Assembly (NCBI RefSeq): GCF_001420995.1
Contig: NZ_CP012184.1
Span: 5,254,501 to 5,318,500 of the forward strand
DNA: 64,000 nt
Origin: Pseudonocardia sp. EC080619-01
GTDB taxonomy: Bacteria; Actinomycetota; Actinomycetes; Mycobacteriales; Pseudonocardiaceae
Direction: 5' to 3'
The translations under genes and the position numbers were made by a program. This document shows, piece by piece, positions 10,991 to 23,396 of the stretch (positions are counted from its first letter, which is position 1; the number at the start of each line of letters is the position of its first letter). Under the pieces are notes generated by a model, which saw only the letters and a program-made list of their open reading frames with translations, searched no databases and was not told the origin of the DNA.

Positions 10991-11539
10991 GTGTCCATCC
11001 AGCCCGTCCGGCTGTTCGGCGACCCCGTGCTCCGCACCCGCGCCACCGAGGTCACCGACTTCGACGCGGAGCTGCGCAAACTGGTCGCCGACCTCACCGA
11101 CACGATGCACGCCGAGGGCGGGGCCGGCCTCGCCGCGCCGCAGATCGGCGTGAGCAGGCGGGTGTTCGTCTACGAGTGCGACGGGTTCGCCGGTCACCTG
11201 ATCAACCCCACGTGGGAGGCGGTCGGCGAGGAGGAGCAGGTCGGCCCGGAGGGCTGTCTCTCCATCCCCGGTCTGGGCTTCGACTGCCGGCGGAAGCTGA
11301 CCGTCGTCGGCCGCGGCTGGGACGTGCACGGCGAGCCGCAGGTCGTCGAGGGGTCGGAGCTCCTGGCGCGCTGCATCCAGCACGAGACCGACCACCTCGA
11401 CGGTGTCCTCTTCGTCGACCGCCTCGACGCCGAGACCCGGAAGCAGGCGATGCGCGAGATCCGGGAGGCATCGTGGTTCGGTGAGCCCGAGCCCGTCGTG
11501 CGGACCAGCCCGCACCCGATGTTCGGCAGGGCGCGATGA
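10991..11539 (+). CDS. def: Peptide deformylase
   Basis: Removes the N-formyl group from nascent proteins at the ribosome. All three metal and catalytic motifs are present in the 182-residue protein: [11 protein letters not shown] near residue 43, EGCLSIPG near 87 (metal-binding Cys) and the HETDHLDG form of the HExxH motif near 131. The GTG start at 10991 follows GAGGAG at 10981-10986 and gives the standard [15 protein letters not shown]-terminus. The gene overlaps fmt by 4 bases (ATGA), pairing the enzymes that add and remove the formyl group. Confidence 0.97.
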   Translation: MSIQPVRLFGDPVLRTRATEVTDFDAELRKLVADLTDTMHAEGGAGLAAPQIGVSRRVFVYECDGFAGHLINPTWEAVGEEEQVGPEGCLSIPGLGFDCRRKLTVVGRGWDVHGEPQVVEGSELLARCIQHETDHLDGVLFVDRLDAETRKQAMREIREASWFGEPEPVVRTSPHPMFGRAR

Positions 11540-12468
11540 GGCTGCTGTTCGCCGGCACCCCCGAGCCGGCCGTCCCCGCGTTGCGGGCGTTGCTCGACTC
11601 CCCGCGGCACGACGTCGTCGCCGTCCTCACCCGGCCGGACGCGCCGTCCGGGCGCGGACGCCGGCTGACCCGTTCGCCCGTGGGCGCGCTCGCCGACGAG
11701 GCCGGGATCCCGGTGCTCACGCCTGCGAAGCCCGCCGGACCGGAGTTCGTGGAGGTGCTGCGCGAGCTCGCGCCGGACTGCGCACCGGTCGTCGCCTACG
11801 GGGCACTGCTGCCCCGCGCGGTGCTGGACGTGCCGGCGCACGGCTGGGTCAACCTGCACTTCTCGCTCCTGCCCGCCTGGCGCGGCGCGGCGCCGGTACA
11901 GGCCGCGCTCCGGCACGGCGACGACGTGACCGGCGCGACGACCTTCCGGCTGGAGGAGGGCATGGACACCGGCCCGACCTTCGGCGTCGTGACCGAGACG
12001 GTCGGCGGCGGCGACACCGCGGGAGCGCTGCTCGGCCGGCTCGCCGAGTCCGGTGCGAAGCTGCTCACCGCGACGCTGGACGGCATCGAGGACGGCACCG
12101 TCGAGGCGGTGCCGCAGCCGGCCGAGGGGGTGTCCCTCGCCCCGAAGGTCACCCCTGCCGATGCGCGCGTGGACCTCTCGTCGCCGGCCGCCGCGATCGA
12201 CCGCCTGGTCCGGTCGGTGACCCCCGAGCCCGGGGCGTGGTGTGAGTTCCGTGACGACCGGCTGGGTCTCGGCCCGGTGCGGCCGCTGCGGACCGGTGAG
12301 GTCGAGCTCGCGCCGGGGGAGCTGCGCGTGGAGCGCCGCCGGGTGCTGGCCGGGACGGCGACCGTCCCGGTGGAGCTCGGTGAGGTGAAGCCGAAGGGCA
12401 AGCGCCTGATGCCCGCCCCGGACTGGGCCCGCGGGGCCCGGATCGAACCGGGCGAGTACCTGAGGTGA
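11536..12468 (+). CDS. fmt: Methionyl-tRNA formyltransferase
   Basis: Formylates initiator methionyl-tRNA using 10-formyltetrahydrofolate. The 310-residue protein has [20 protein letters not shown] at the N-terminus and the folate/catalytic loop [20 protein letters not shown] near residue 105. The [13 protein letters not shown] segment carries the catalytic Asp, and the smaller C-terminal tRNA-binding domain follows from about residue 205. The length is normal. The ATG overlaps the def stop, so translation is probably coupled. Confidence 0.97.
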   Translation: MRLLFAGTPEPAVPALRALLDSPRHDVVAVLTRPDAPSGRGRRLTRSPVGALADEAGIPVLTPAKPAGPEFVEVLRELAPDCAPVVAYGALLPRAVLDVPAHGWVNLHFSLLPAWRGAAPVQAALRHGDDVTGATTFRLEEGMDTGPTFGVVTETVGGGDTAGALLGRLAESGAKLLTATLDGIEDGTVEAVPQPAEGVSLAPKVTPADARVDLSSPAAAIDRLVRSVTPEPGAWCEFRDDRLGLGPVRPLRTGEVELAPGELRVERRRVLAGTATVPVELGEVKPKGKRLMPAPDWARGARIEPGEYLR

Positions 12469-12571
12469 CCCCGTGGGGCCGGGGACACCGGGCCCGCGGA
12501 GGGACAGCGAGACGAGCGAGGACGGCCGGGAAACGCTCCCGGCCGCGGCGGACGACCGCCGAGGAGACGAC

Positions 12572-14443
12572 GTGAGCGAGCAGGACCCCGGACCGCGCGG
12601 CGACGACCGCCGCCGCGACGACCGCGGCGCACCCCGTGGCGACCGGCGTGGGCCGGGTGGTGACCGGGGCGGGCGCCCCCGTGACGCCCGCGACCGGGAC
12701 CGGCGCGACGACCGTCCACGTGGTGGTGACCGGGACCGCCGCGACGACCGCCCGCGGCGCGACGACCGTGCCCGCGGCGACCGCCCCGACCGCCCCGACC
12801 GCGGTGGCCGGGACGACCGTCGCCCCAGCCACTCCCGGTCCGGCGGCGACGTCGCCCGGCGGCGCGACACCGGAGCCCCGCGCGACGGTGGCTTCCGCGG
12901 GCGGGACCAGCGGGACGGCGGGGACGGCCGTCCACGCCGGGACCGCGACACCGGCCGGTCGCCCCGCCGCGACGACGACCGGCGCGACGGTGGACGGCGC
13001 GAGCGCACCGCGGGCCCGCGGAACGCGGGGCCGCCCCGTGGCCGCGTCGGGCCCGGCCGCCCACCGGCCGTCGACCCGGCCCGGCAGGCCGCGTACGACC
13101 TGCTGACCGCCGTCCGGGAGCGGGACGCCTACGCCAACCTCGCGCTGCCCGGGATCCTGCGCCGGTACCGGCTCCGGGATCGGGACGCCGCGCTCGCCAC
13201 CGAGCTCGGCTACGGCACCCTGCGTGCCCAGGGACTGCTCGACACCGTCATCGACGCCTGCACCGACCGGCCGCTGTCGAAGATCGAGCACCCGTTGCTG
13301 GACGCGCTGCGGCTGGGCGCCTACCAGCTGCTCCGGACCCGGGTTCCCGCGCACGCCGCGGTCTCGACCTGCGTCGAGCTCGTCCGGGGCGACCACGGCT
13401 CGCAGTCGGCCGGGTTCGTCAACGCCGTGCTGCGCCGGATCGGGGAGCACGACGAGGCGGAGTGGCTCGACCGGCTCGCCCCGGACCCGGCGGAGGACCC
13501 GGTCGGCAACGCCGCGCTCCGGCACGCCCACCCGCGCTGGATCGCCCAGGCGTTCGCGGACTCCCTCGGCGACACCGGTGAGGAACTGACCGCCGCGCTG
13601 GCGGCCGACGACGCCCGGCCCCGCGTCCACCTGCTCGCCCGCCCCGGGGAGATCTCCGCCGAGGAGCTCGCCCTGGCGACCGGCGGGGAGGAGGCGCCCT
13701 GGTCGCCCTACGGGGTGCACCTCGAGCCGGGCAGCGGTGACATCGGCGAACTCGATGCCGTCGCCGAGGGGCTCGCGCTCGTCCAGGACGAGGGCAGCCA
13801 GCTCGTCGCCGCCGCGCTCGCCCGCGCCGAGCTGCTCGGCGAGGACACCGGTCGCTGGCTCGACCTCTGCGCCGGCCCCGGTGGCAAGGCGTCGCTGCTC
13901 GGCGGTCTGGTCGCGGCTCACGGCGGGACGCTCGACGCCGTCGAGAGCAGCGAGCGGCGCGCCGGGCTCGTCCGCGAGGCCACCGCCGACCTCCCGGTCA
14001 CCGTGCACGTCGCCGACGGCCGTGAGGCGCCGCTGCCCGAGGGCGGCTTCGACCGCGTGCTCGTCGACGCCCCCTGCACCGGCCTCGGTGCGCTGCGCCG
14101 GCGGCCGGAGGCACGCTGGCGCCGCCGCCCCGAGGACACCGCCGCGCTCACCCGGTTGCAGCGCGAGCTGCTCGTCGCCGCGCTCGGGCACGTGCGGCCC
14201 GGCGGCGTCGTCGCGTACGTGACCTGCTCGCCGCACGTGTCGGAGACCGCCGGAGTGGTCGGGCGGATCGTCGGTCGCGAGGACCGTCCCGGCCCGGCGG
14301 GCCCGGTCGAGCAGCTCGACGCCCGCGCCTGCCTCCCCGCGGACCTGCCCGGTCTCGGCGACGGGCCTGCGGTGCAGCTCTGGCCGCACCGGCACGGGAC
14401 CGACGCCATGTTCCTCGCCCTGATCCGCAAGCCGCTCGGCTGA
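12572..14443 (+). CDS. rsmB: 16S rRNA (cytosine-967-C5)-methyltransferase with a long Arg/Asp/Gly-rich N-terminal tail
   Basis: Methylates C967 of 16S rRNA. The core (from about residue 165 of 623) has a NusB-like RNA-binding domain (ARQAAYDLLTAVRERDAYAN) and a SAM-binding methyltransferase with motif I DLCAGPGGK near 430. It has the release cysteine in APCTG (Cys502) and the catalytic cysteine in VTCSPH (Cys552). The first 165 residues are a repetitive basic-acidic tail of RRDD/RGD-type units that is unusually long and resembles a disordered RNA-binding region. The GTG at 12572 with GAGGA upstream is chosen; an in-frame GTG at 12473 would add 33 residues, so the start is not certain. Confidence 0.9.
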   Translation: MSEQDPGPRGDDRRRDDRGAPRGDRRGPGGDRGGRPRDARDRDRRDDRPRGGDRDRRDDRPRRDDRARGDRPDRPDRGGRDDRRPSHSRSGGDVARRRDTGAPRDGGFRGRDQRDGGDGRPRRDRDTGRSPRRDDDRRDGGRRERTAGPRNAGPPRGRVGPGRPPAVDPARQAAYDLLTAVRERDAYANLALPGILRRYRLRDRDAALATELGYGTLRAQGLLDTVIDACTDRPLSKIEHPLLDALRLGAYQLLRTRVPAHAAVSTCVELVRGDHGSQSAGFVNAVLRRIGEHDEAEWLDRLAPDPAEDPVGNAALRHAHPRWIAQAFADSLGDTGEELTAALAADDARPRVHLLARPGEISAEELALATGGEEAPWSPYGVHLEPGSGDIGELDAVAEGLALVQDEGSQLVAAALARAELLGEDTGRWLDLCAGPGGKASLLGGLVAAHGGTLDAVESSERRAGLVREATADLPVTVHVADGREAPLPEGGFDRVLVDAPCTGLGALRRRPEARWRRRPEDTAALTRLQRELLVAALGHVRPGGVVAYVTCSPHVSETAGVVGRIVGREDRPGPAGPVEQLDARACLPADLPGLGDGPAVQLWPHRHGTDAMFLALIRKPLG

Positions 14444-14514
14444 TGCCCGTCACCCTCGTGCGCGGTGTGATTCCTCCCTCGCACGGGGGTGCCGGAGGCC
14501 GTGGGTGGCAGGGA

Positions 14515-14520
14515 TAGCCT
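14515..14520 (+). promoter_or_regulatory. -10 box of rpe, predicting a leaderless mRNA
   Basis: TAGCCT fits TANNNT and is followed by only 6 bases before the GTG start. Transcription would begin at or beside the start codon. There is no Shine-Dalgarno-like sequence in between. Confidence 0.5.
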
Positions 14521-14526
14521 GCCGTC

Positions 14527-15234
14527 GTGCACCCGATGATCGCGCCCAGCATCCTCTCGGCGGACTTCGCCCGGCTCGCGGACGAGGCCGCCGCCGTGGG
14601 GCCGTCGGCCGACGGCACCGCGGGCGACCCCGGTGCGGACTGGCTGCACGTCGACGTGATGGACGCCCACTTCGTCCCGAACCTGACCCTCGGGCTCCCG
14701 GTCGTGCAGAGCCTGCGCGCGGCCACCGGCATCCCGCTCGACTGCCACCTCATGATCGAGGACCCGGACCGCTGGGCCCCCGGCTACGCCGAGGCCGGCG
14801 CGAAGAACGTCACCGTGCACGTCGAGGCCGCCCGCGACCCGGTGATGCTCGCCCGCGACCTGCGGGCCGCCGGTGCCCTCGCCGGCCTGTCGATCAAGCC
14901 GGGGACCCCGCTCGACCCGTACGTCGAGGTCCTCAAGCACTACGACACCCTTCTGGTGATGAGCGTCGAGCCCGGTTTCGGCGGCCAGAGCTTCATGCCC
15001 GAGGTGCTGGAGAAGGTCCGCGCGGCGCGCCGGCTCGTCGACACCGGGCACCTGAAGCTGATCGTCGAGATCGACGGCGGTATCAACGCCGAGACCATCG
15101 AGCAGGCCGCCGAGGCCGGCGTCGACTGCTTCGTCGCCGGGTCCGCCGTCTACAACGCCGAGGACCCCGGGCGCGCCGTCGCCGCCCTGCGCGACAGCGT
15201 GCGCCGCAGCAACCCGCACCGCTGGGCCGGCTGA
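14527..15234 (+). CDS. rpe: Ribulose-phosphate 3-epimerase
   Basis: Interconverts ribulose 5-phosphate and xylulose 5-phosphate in the pentose phosphate pathway. The 235-residue TIM barrel has [12 protein letters not shown] at the N-terminus and [16 protein letters not shown], which carries metal and acid residues. [23 protein letters not shown] and the phosphate-binding VEIDGGIN and [10 protein letters not shown] segments follow. Residues about 25-36 are a small Gly/Asp-rich insertion seen in several actinobacteria. The GTG start has no ribosome binding site but a TAGCCT box 6 bases upstream. Its substrate, ribulose 5-phosphate, is also a precursor used by the riboflavin genes that follow. 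Confidence 0.96.
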   Translation: MHPMIAPSILSADFARLADEAAAVGPSADGTAGDPGADWLHVDVMDAHFVPNLTLGLPVVQSLRAATGIPLDCHLMIEDPDRWAPGYAEAGAKNVTVHVEAARDPVMLARDLRAAGALAGLSIKPGTPLDPYVEVLKHYDTLLVMSVEPGFGGQSFMPEVLEKVRAARRLVDTGHLKLIVEIDGGINAETIEQAAEAGVDCFVAGSAVYNAEDPGRAVAALRDSVRRSNPHRWAG

Positions 15235-15247
15235 CCGGACCGGGCGG

Positions 15248-16354
15248 GTGACCCCACGCGACGACGCGGCGCCGGACTCCGCGCACACCGCACGGCGGGA
15301 CGCTGCGCGGACGACCGCGCGGGACGCCGTGCCGGCCGCGATGCGCCGCGCCCTCGCCGCGTCCGATCTCGTGCACGGCACGACCAGCCCGAACCCCGCC
15401 GTCGGCTGTGTCGTCCTCGACCGGGCCGGCGCCGTCGTCGGGACCGGGGCCACCACGCCGCCCGGCGGGCCGCACGCGGAGCGGGTCGCGCTGGCCGAGG
15501 CGGGGGACCGCGCCGCCGGCGGGACCGCCGTGGTGACCCTGGAGCCCTGCAACCACAGCGGGCGGACCCCGCCGTGCGTCGACGGTCTCCTCGAGGCCGG
15601 GATCGCCCGGGTGTACGCCGCGCTCGCCGACCCGAACCCGGTCGCCGCGGGCGGCCTGGACCGGCTCCGCGCGGCCGGGGTCGAGGTGACGCTCGGCACA
15701 CTTGCCGGTGAGGTCGGGCGCGGGCCGCTGCGGGGCTGGCTGCACCGCCAGCACACCGGACGCCCGCACGTGACCTGGAAGGTGGCGACCACGCTCGACG
15801 GGCGGGTCGCCGCCGCCGACGGGACCAGCCGCTGGATCACCGGCCCCGAGGCCCGCGCCGAGGTGCATGACCTGCGCCGCAGGATGGACGCGATCGTCGC
15901 CGGCACGGGTACCGTCCTGGACGACGACCCGGCGCTGACCGCTCGCCGGCCCGACGGCACCCTGTTCGACCACCAGCCGCTGCGCGTGGTGGTCGGGCAC
16001 CGCGACGTCCCGCCCGGCGCGCGGCTCTCGAACCGGGCCGCAGGGGAGGCCGAGGTGGTCCACCTCCGAACCCGCGATCCGGGTGAGGTGCTCGCCGAAC
16101 TCGTCCGCCGCGACACGGTGGACGTGCTGCTCGAGGGCGGGCCGACCCTGGCCGGAGCGTTCGTCGCCGCAGGCGCCGTCGACCGGGTGCTGGTGCACCT
16201 GGCCCCGGCCCTGCTCGGTGCGGGCCCGCACGCCCTCGGTGACGCGGGGGTGGGAACGATCGCGGACATCGTGCGGTTGCAGGTGGACGAGGTCCGCCGC
16301 AGCGGCGGGGACGTGGTCATCGACGGACGACCGGCGCCCGCGCCGATCGGATAG
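15248..16354 (+). CDS. ribD: Bifunctional riboflavin deaminase/reductase RibD
   Basis: Carries out deamination and then NADPH-dependent reduction of the pyrimidine intermediate in riboflavin synthesis. The deaminase half has the zinc motif GPHAERVAL (about residue 74) with PCNHSGRTPPC (about 99-110). The reductase half starts near 175 (VTWKVATTLDGRVAAADGTSRWIT) and has the IVAGTGTVLDDDPALTAR signature. The GTG at 15248 gives 368 residues with about 30 Ala/Arg-rich residues before MRRALAASDLVHG; an in-frame ATG at 15341 would start at that conserved point, so the start is uncertain. The ribE start follows 15 bases after the stop. Confidence 0.94.
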   Translation: MTPRDDAAPDSAHTARRDAARTTARDAVPAAMRRALAASDLVHGTTSPNPAVGCVVLDRAGAVVGTGATTPPGGPHAERVALAEAGDRAAGGTAVVTLEPCNHSGRTPPCVDGLLEAGIARVYAALADPNPVAAGGLDRLRAAGVEVTLGTLAGEVGRGPLRGWLHRQHTGRPHVTWKVATTLDGRVAAADGTSRWITGPEARAEVHDLRRRMDAIVAGTGTVLDDDPALTARRPDGTLFDHQPLRVVVGHRDVPPGARLSNRAAGEAEVVHLRTRDPGEVLAELVRRDTVDVLLEGGPTLAGAFVAAGAVDRVLVHLAPALLGAGPHALGDAGVGTIADIVRLQVDEVRRSGGDVVIDGRPAPAPIG

Positions 16355-16369
16355 CAGGAGGGAACACCG

Positions 16370-17001
16370 ATGTTCACCGGCATCGTGGAGGAGGTCGGCG
16401 AGGTCGTCGACGTCCGGACCGACGGCGACGTCGTCGTCCTGACCGTGCGGGCGGCACTGGCCGCCGAGGTCGGGCACGGCGAGTCGGTGGCGGTGAACGG
16501 GTGCTGCCTCACCGCCGTCGTGGACGGGACGGGTGCGGAGGTGCTCACCCTCGAGCTCGTCCCGGAGACCCTGAAGCGCACCTCGATCGGCGTCGTCGGC
16601 GCCGGTTCCGGCGTCAACCTCGAGCGGGCGGTCCCCGCCGGCGGGCGCCTCGACGGGCACATCGTGCAGGGCCACGTCGACGGCGTCGGTACCGTCGTCT
16701 CGCGCACCCCCGGTGACCGCAGCGACGAGGTCCGCTTCTCGCTGCCCGCCGAGCTCGCGCGGTACGTCGTCGAGAAGGGCTCGGTCGCCGTCGACGGCGT
16801 GTCGCTGACCGTCGCCACGGTGTACCCGGACGGGTTCGGTGTGGCGTTGATCCCGACGACCCTGGCCGACACCACCCTGGGCTCGCGCGCCCCCGGTGAC
16901 CCGGTCAACCTGGAGGTCGACGTGATCGCCAAGTACGTGGAACGCATGACCGCGGGGTACCTGCAGGGCAGCCCCGGGTCCGGACAGGAAGGGGCCGCGC
17001 G

Positions 17002-17005
<4 letters not shown>
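16370..17005 (+). CDS. ribE: Riboflavin synthase, alpha chain
   Basis: Dismutates two 6,7-dimethyl-8-ribityllumazine molecules into riboflavin and the ribitylamino precursor. The 211-residue protein has the classic duplicated beta-barrel: [12 protein letters not shown] with VNGCCLTAV in the first half, and the second copy starting at [14 protein letters not shown] with [12 protein letters not shown]. The ATG start follows AGGAGGGAA. The stop overlaps the ribBA start by 4 bases. Confidence 0.97.
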
Positions 17006-18925
<1,920 letters not shown>

Positions 18926-18963
18926 GCCGTGGCCCCGACCGGGCCCCGCAGGGAGGACACACC

Positions 18964-19455
18964 GTGACCGAGCAGCCGCAGCAGGACACCCCGCGGGCCG
19001 ACGCGACCGGGCCCGGGCCGGACGCGGTGACGCTGCGCCCCCGCGCGCTGCTGGTCACCGCCTGGGTCTGTGCCGCCGCGATCATGGTCTTCTTCGTGGT
19101 CGTCGCGTACCTGATGCCCGCGGAGGACACCGGCGTGATCTTCCGCCCGGCCGACCAGGTCGCGATGGTGGTGATCGGGGCGTTCGTCGCCGGTGGGCTG
19201 TTGCTGATGGCCCGGCCGCGGGCCCGCGCCGACCGCAACGGCATCGAGGTCCGCAACGTGCTGAGCACCCGCTGGTTCCCCTGGACCGAGGTGCTCGGCG
19301 TCTCCTTCCCGGACGGTGCCTCCTCGGCCCGCCTGGAGCTGCCCGACGACGAGTACCACCCGGTCCTCGCCGTCCAGGCCGTCGACCGCGGTCTCGCCGT
19401 GCGCGGCGTGCGGAACCTGCGCGAGCTGCACCGCGCCGCCGTCCTGGGGGAGTGA
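18964..19455 (+). CDS. PH-domain-containing membrane protein
   Basis: A 163-residue membrane protein with two hydrophobic segments at about residues 28-50 (LLVTAWVCAAAIMVFFVVVA) and 66-83 (VAMVVIGAFVAGGLLLMA). A small PH-like domain follows, recognised by RADRNGIEVRNVLSTRWFPW and VLGVSFPDG. This layout is common in actinobacteria, where a similar gene follows ribH in mycobacteria. The biochemical role is unknown. The GTG at 18964 is chosen for its GGGAGGA ribosome binding site; an in-frame GTG at 18922 overlaps ribH and is less likely. Confidence 0.8.
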   Translation: MTEQPQQDTPRADATGPGPDAVTLRPRALLVTAWVCAAAIMVFFVVVAYLMPAEDTGVIFRPADQVAMVVIGAFVAGGLLLMARPRARADRNGIEVRNVLSTRWFPWTEVLGVSFPDGASSARLELPDDEYHPVLAVQAVDRGLAVRGVRNLRELHRAAVLGE

Positions 19456-19486
19456 CCCGCCCCGGGCCGGACCGGCGCCCGGCCGG

Positions 19487-20284
19487 TCAGCGGTCCAGCG
19501 CGCGCACACGGCCCCGGCCCTGCACCGCGGGACCGCCGAGATCGGCCCGGTCGGCCGCGGCGGCGCCCCGCCGGTGGCCCGAGCCCGACACCTGCGGCCT
19601 GCGGGCCCGCGGCAACGTCCCGAACTCCGCGGCGTACGCCTCGTCGACGCGGTCGCCCCGATCGGCCAGCACCAGCTCGACCGACGGGCCGGTGGACCCG
19701 CCGGGCCCGGCCCCGCCCGCCTCCGCGACCTCGGACACGATCTCCTGCTCGGCCTCGAGCAGCCGCTGGTGGATCCGCGCCGCGAACCCGTAGATCCAGG
19801 ACCGGCGGTAGGCCACGACCGACTCGCCCGGGTGCGGCGGGCGCAGCGCGCTCACCTGGGCCGAGCTCTGCAGCAGCAGCGAGGTGTAGAGCAGCTCGAC
19901 CCGCTCCCGGTCCGACGCGTGGCCGAACACGGTCACCGCGGCGACCCGGCCGTTGCGGTGGTCGTGCATCACCCACCGGCAGCGCAGCGCCGCCGCTGTC
20001 CAGCCCAGCAACCGGGCCTTCGCCCCGCTGTACGGGTCGTCGATGTCGATCGTCGCCCGGCCGATCGGGTCCGTGCGCGGGGGGCCGGTGGCCGCGAGCA
20101 GCGCCTCGTCGACCCCGTGCCGGGCCATCATCTCGACGGCCTTCCCGGTGTAGATCTCGGCCTCGTCCGGCGTGCCGGCGCGCTCGGCCTTGGCCAGCAG
20201 CTTCCGGATGGTGTCGAGCCGCGCCTCCGGGACGGGGACCTCGCCCGGCGCGGTGCCGAACTCGATGTCGTGCGCGGTGCTCAT
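19487..20284 (-). CDS. DUF2786 domain protein
   Basis: A 265-residue cytosolic protein convergent with the riboflavin genes and divergent from uvrC. The N-terminal 45 residues match the DUF2786 pattern ([35 protein letters not shown]), a short helical module found alone or fused in many bacteria and phages. The middle has conserved-looking segments ([34 protein letters not shown]) matching the usual partner domain. The C-terminal 60 residues are low-complexity Gly/Arg. The ATG start has GAGGAG about 6 bases upstream. Function is unknown. Confidence 0.75.
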   Translation of the reverse strand: MSTAHDIEFGTAPGEVPVPEARLDTIRKLLAKAERAGTPDEAEIYTGKAVEMMARHGVDEALLAATGPPRTDPIGRATIDIDDPYSGAKARLLGWTAAALRCRWVMHDHRNGRVAAVTVFGHASDRERVELLYTSLLLQSSAQVSALRPPHPGESVVAYRRSWIYGFAARIHQRLLEAEQEIVSEVAEAGGAGPGGSTGPSVELVLADRGDRVDEAYAAEFGTLPRARRPQVSGSGHRRGAAAADRADLGGPAVQGRGRVRALDR

Positions 20285-20483
20285 GGGCTCTCCTCGGGCC
20301 GGGCGGGTCGAACTCGTGTTCGAGGGCGGTTCTACCGGAGGGCCCCGACAGTCTCCGACGGCGGCCCCGCCACGGTGGCCGCGGCGCGCCGGTGCGCGGG
20401 GATGCCGGCACCGGTCCGTCCCTACACCCCGCTCGGGGCGCCCGGCGGAGCCGGGGGCCGGACCGCGTGTCGGTCCCCGGAAC

Positions 20484-20489
20484 TACCCT
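20484..20489 (+). promoter_or_regulatory. -10 box of uvrC
   Basis: TACCCT is followed by 10 bases (gggaagcacc) and then the uvrC ATG. Transcription would start within about 4 bases of the ATG, giving a leaderless or nearly leaderless mRNA. Confidence 0.4.
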
Positions 20490-20499
20490 GGGAAGCACC

Positions 20500-22497
20500 A
20501 TGGCCGACCCGAGCACGTACCGTCCGGCGACCGGGACGATCCCGGAGTCGCCGGGCGTCTACCGGTTCTCCGACCCGCGCGGCCGGGTGATCTACGTCGG
20601 CAAGGCGAAGAGCCTGCGGCAGCGGCTCAACTCCTACTTCGCGGACCTGTCCGGGCTGCACCCGCGCACCCGGCAGATGGTCACGACCGCGTCGAAGGTC
20701 GAGTGGACCGTCGTCGGGACCGAGGTCGAGGCGCTCCAGCTCGAGTACAACTGGATCAAGGAGTACGACCCCCGGTTCAACGTCCGCTACCGCGACGACA
20801 AGACCTACCCGGTCCTCGCGGTGACGATGAACGAGGAGTACCCGCGGCTGCACGTCTACCGCGGGCCGCGGCGCAAGGGGGTCCGCTACTTCGGGCCCTA
20901 CGCGCACGCCTGGGCCATCCGGGAGACCCTCGACCTGCTGCTGCGGGTGTTCCCGGCCCGCACCTGCTCGGCCGGGGTGTTCAAGCGGCACGGCCAGATC
21001 GGCCGTCCCTGTCTGCTCGGCTACATCGACAAGTGCTCGGCGCCGTGCGTCGGCAAGGTCAGCGCCGACGAGCACCGCGACATCGTCGAGGGCTTCTCCG
21101 ACTTCCTCTCCGGCCGGACCGACCGGATGGTCAGGCGGCTCGAGCAGGAGATGGCGGAGGCGTCGGAGAACCTGGAGTTCGAGCGGGCCGCCCGGATGCG
21201 CGACGACCTGGGCGCGCTGCGCCGCGCGATGGAGAAACAGGCCGTCGTCCTCGGCGACGGGACCGACGCGGACGTCGTCGCCTTCGCCGAGGACGAGCTG
21301 GAGGCGGCCGTCCAGATCTTCCACGTCCGCGGCGGCCGGGTCCGCGGCCAGCGCGGCTGGGTGATCGACAAGGTCGAGCCGACCGACACCGAGCAGCTCG
21401 TCGAGCGGTTCGTGTCGCAGTTCTACGGCGAGCAGCACGCGCTCGCCGGCGCCGCCGACGACGCGATGCAGCCCGTCCCGAAGGAGATCCTCGTCCCGGT
21501 GCTGCCCGCCGAGGGGGCCGCCCTGGAACGGTGGCTGAGCGGGCTGCGCGGCTCGAAGGTGTCGCTGCGGGTGGCGCAGCGCGGCGACAAGAAGGACCTC
21601 GCCGAGACCGTCGCCCGCAACGCCAAGGAGGCCTTCGCCCAGCACAAGCTGCGCCGGGCCGGCGACCTCACCGCCCGCTCGGCGGCGCTGCAGGAGATCC
21701 AGGAGAACCTGGAGCTGGACCAGGCCCCGCTGCGGATCGAGTGCATCGACGTCAGCCACGTGCAGGGCACGAACGTCGTCGCCTCGCTGGTCGTGTTCGA
21801 GGACGGGCTGGCCCGCAAGTCGGAGTACCGACGGTTCGAGATCAAGGACGCGAGCGACCAGGGCGACGTCGCGTCCATCGCCGAGGTCGTCCGGCGCCGG
21901 TTCAAGCGTTTCCTGGCCGAGACCGCCGACGAGCCCGAGCCCACCGCCGGGTTCGGCGAGGTGGCCCCGGGCGACACCGTCCGGACCGGCATCGACCCGG
22001 AGACCGGCCGGCCGAAGAAGTTCGCCTACCCGCCGAACCTGCTCGTCGTCGACGGGGCGAAACCACAGGTCGACGCGGCGGCCGCCGAGCTCGCCGAGCT
22101 GGGGATCACCGACGTCGCCGTGTGCGGTCTCGCCAAGCGCCTCGAGGAGGTCTGGCTCCCGGACGACGACGATCCCGTCATCCTCTCCCGGACGAGTGAA
22201 GGTCTGTACCTCCTCCAGCGGGTCCGCGACGAGGCGCACCGTTTCGCCATCACCTATCACCGCCAGCGTCGTTCCCAGGGCATGACGGCCTCCGCGCTGG
22301 ACGGCGTCCCCGGGCTCGGCCCGGCCCGCCGGCAGGCGCTGCTGAAGCACTTCGGATCGGTGCGCAAGCTGCGCGCGGCCGGGGTGGAGGAGATCGCGGG
22401 GGTGCCCGGGTTCGGCCGGCGCACCGCGGAGACCGTCGTCGCCGCACTGCACGGCGGTAACGGGACCGGAGCGTCGACCGAGGGGGAACAGCGATGA
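20500..22497 (+). CDS. uvrC: UvrABC system protein C (excinuclease subunit)
   Basis: Makes both incisions in nucleotide excision repair after UvrA/UvrB mark the damage. The 665-residue protein has the N-terminal GIY-YIG nuclease ([22 protein letters not shown], residues 18-40), the [15 protein letters not shown] region and the UVR motif binding UvrB ([17 protein letters not shown], about 220-236). The RNase H-like second nuclease contains [16 protein letters not shown], and the C-terminus has two helix-hairpin-helix motifs ([27 protein letters not shown]). The start at 20500 gives the usual N-terminus. The stop overlaps rapZ by 4 bases. Confidence 0.97.
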   Translation: MADPSTYRPATGTIPESPGVYRFSDPRGRVIYVGKAKSLRQRLNSYFADLSGLHPRTRQMVTTASKVEWTVVGTEVEALQLEYNWIKEYDPRFNVRYRDDKTYPVLAVTMNEEYPRLHVYRGPRRKGVRYFGPYAHAWAIRETLDLLLRVFPARTCSAGVFKRHGQIGRPCLLGYIDKCSAPCVGKVSADEHRDIVEGFSDFLSGRTDRMVRRLEQEMAEASENLEFERAARMRDDLGALRRAMEKQAVVLGDGTDADVVAFAEDELEAAVQIFHVRGGRVRGQRGWVIDKVEPTDTEQLVERFVSQFYGEQHALAGAADDAMQPVPKEILVPVLPAEGAALERWLSGLRGSKVSLRVAQRGDKKDLAETVARNAKEAFAQHKLRRAGDLTARSAALQEIQENLELDQAPLRIECIDVSHVQGTNVVASLVVFEDGLARKSEYRRFEIKDASDQGDVASIAEVVRRRFKRFLAETADEPEPTAGFGEVAPGDTVRTGIDPETGRPKKFAYPPNLLVVDGAKPQVDAAAAELAELGITDVAVCGLAKRLEEVWLPDDDDPVILSRTSEGLYLLQRVRDEAHRFAITYHRQRRSQGMTASALDGVPGLGPARRQALLKHFGSVRKLRAAGVEEIAGVPGFGRRTAETVVAALHGGNGTGASTEGEQR

Positions 22498-23396
22498 CGG
22501 GCACAGGGGAGCAGGTTCCGGACGGTGGCCCGGGTATCGAGGTCGCCGTCGTCAGCGGCCTGTCCGGGGCCGGGCGCAGCACCGCGGCGAAGGTGCTGGA
22601 GGACCTCGGCTGGTTCGTCGTCGACAACCTGCCCCCGGAGCTGATCGCGACGATGGTGGAGCTCGGCTCGCGGGCGCGCGGCGAGGTGGCGCGCATCGCC
22701 GTCGTGATGGACGTGCGGTCCCGTGCCTTCACCGACGACCTGGGCGCGGTCATCAAGGACCTGGACGGACGGGGCTACCGGCCGCGGCTGCTGTTCCTGG
22801 AGGCGTCCGACGCCGTCCTGGTGCGGCGGTTCGAGCAGAACCGGCGCTCGCACCCGCTGCAGGGCGCCGGCCGGATCACCGACGGGCTGAACGCCGAGCG
22901 CGAGGTGCTGCGCCCGCTCCGCGAGGACGCCGATCTCGTCGTGGACACCTCGAACCTGTCCGTGCACGACCTGCGGTCGCGGATCGAGGGGTCGTTCGCG
23001 GGGGAGAGCGCGCACGCCGCCACGCGGATCACGGTGCTGTCGTTCGGGTACAAGTACGGGCTCCCGCTCGACTCCGACCTCGTCGTCGACGTGCGTTTCC
23101 TGCCCAACCCGCACTGGATCCCCGAGCTGCGCGAGCACACCGGGCGCGACCACGAGGTCAGCGACTACGTGCTGTCCCAGGAGGGCGCCGAGGAGTTCGT
23201 CGACCGCTACCTGGAGCTGCTCGACCTGGTCGGCGCCGGTTACCGCCGCGAGGGCAAGCGGTACCTGACCGTCGCCGTCGGCTGCACCGGCGGCAAGCAC
23301 CGCTCGGTCGCGATCTCCGAGGAGATCGGCAGGCGGCTGTCCGCGCAGGACGGCGTCCAGGTCAACGTCGAGCACCGCGACATGGGGCGCGAGTGA
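22494..23396 (+). CDS. rapZ: RapZ-family nucleotide-binding protein (YvcJ)
   Basis: A 300-residue P-loop protein of the RapZ/YvcJ family. In E. coli RapZ is an RNA-binding adaptor controlling glucosamine-6-phosphate synthase; actinobacterial members are less studied. The Walker A GLSGAGRS is near residues 22-29, followed by [27 protein letters not shown] and the C-terminal sensing domain [20 protein letters not shown] near 260 are conserved. The ATG overlaps the uvrC stop and the TGA overlaps the yvcK GTG, so uvrC-rapZ-yvcK-whiA is one coupled unit. Confidence 0.94.
   Translation: MTGTGEQVPDGGPGIEVAVVSGLSGAGRSTAAKVLEDLGWFVVDNLPPELIATMVELGSRARGEVARIAVVMDVRSRAFTDDLGAVIKDLDGRGYRPRLLFLEASDAVLVRRFEQNRRSHPLQGAGRITDGLNAEREVLRPLREDADLVVDTSNLSVHDLRSRIEGSFAGESAHAATRITVLSFGYKYGLPLDSDLVVDVRFLPNPHWIPELREHTGRDHEVSDYVLSQEGAEEFVDRYLELLDLVGAGYRREGKRYLTVAVGCTGGKHRSVAISEEIGRRLSAQDGVQVNVEHRDMGRE

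Noticed and set aside
12636-13106. A Thr/Gly/Val-rich open frame inside the rsmB 5' end
   Set aside because: It is the second frame of the repetitive Arg/Asp-rich tail and has no independent start signal or homology.
15235-15247. FMN riboswitch before the riboflavin genes
   Set aside because: Only 13 bases separate rpe from ribD, and no FMN aptamer sequence is seen before rpe or inside the cluster.
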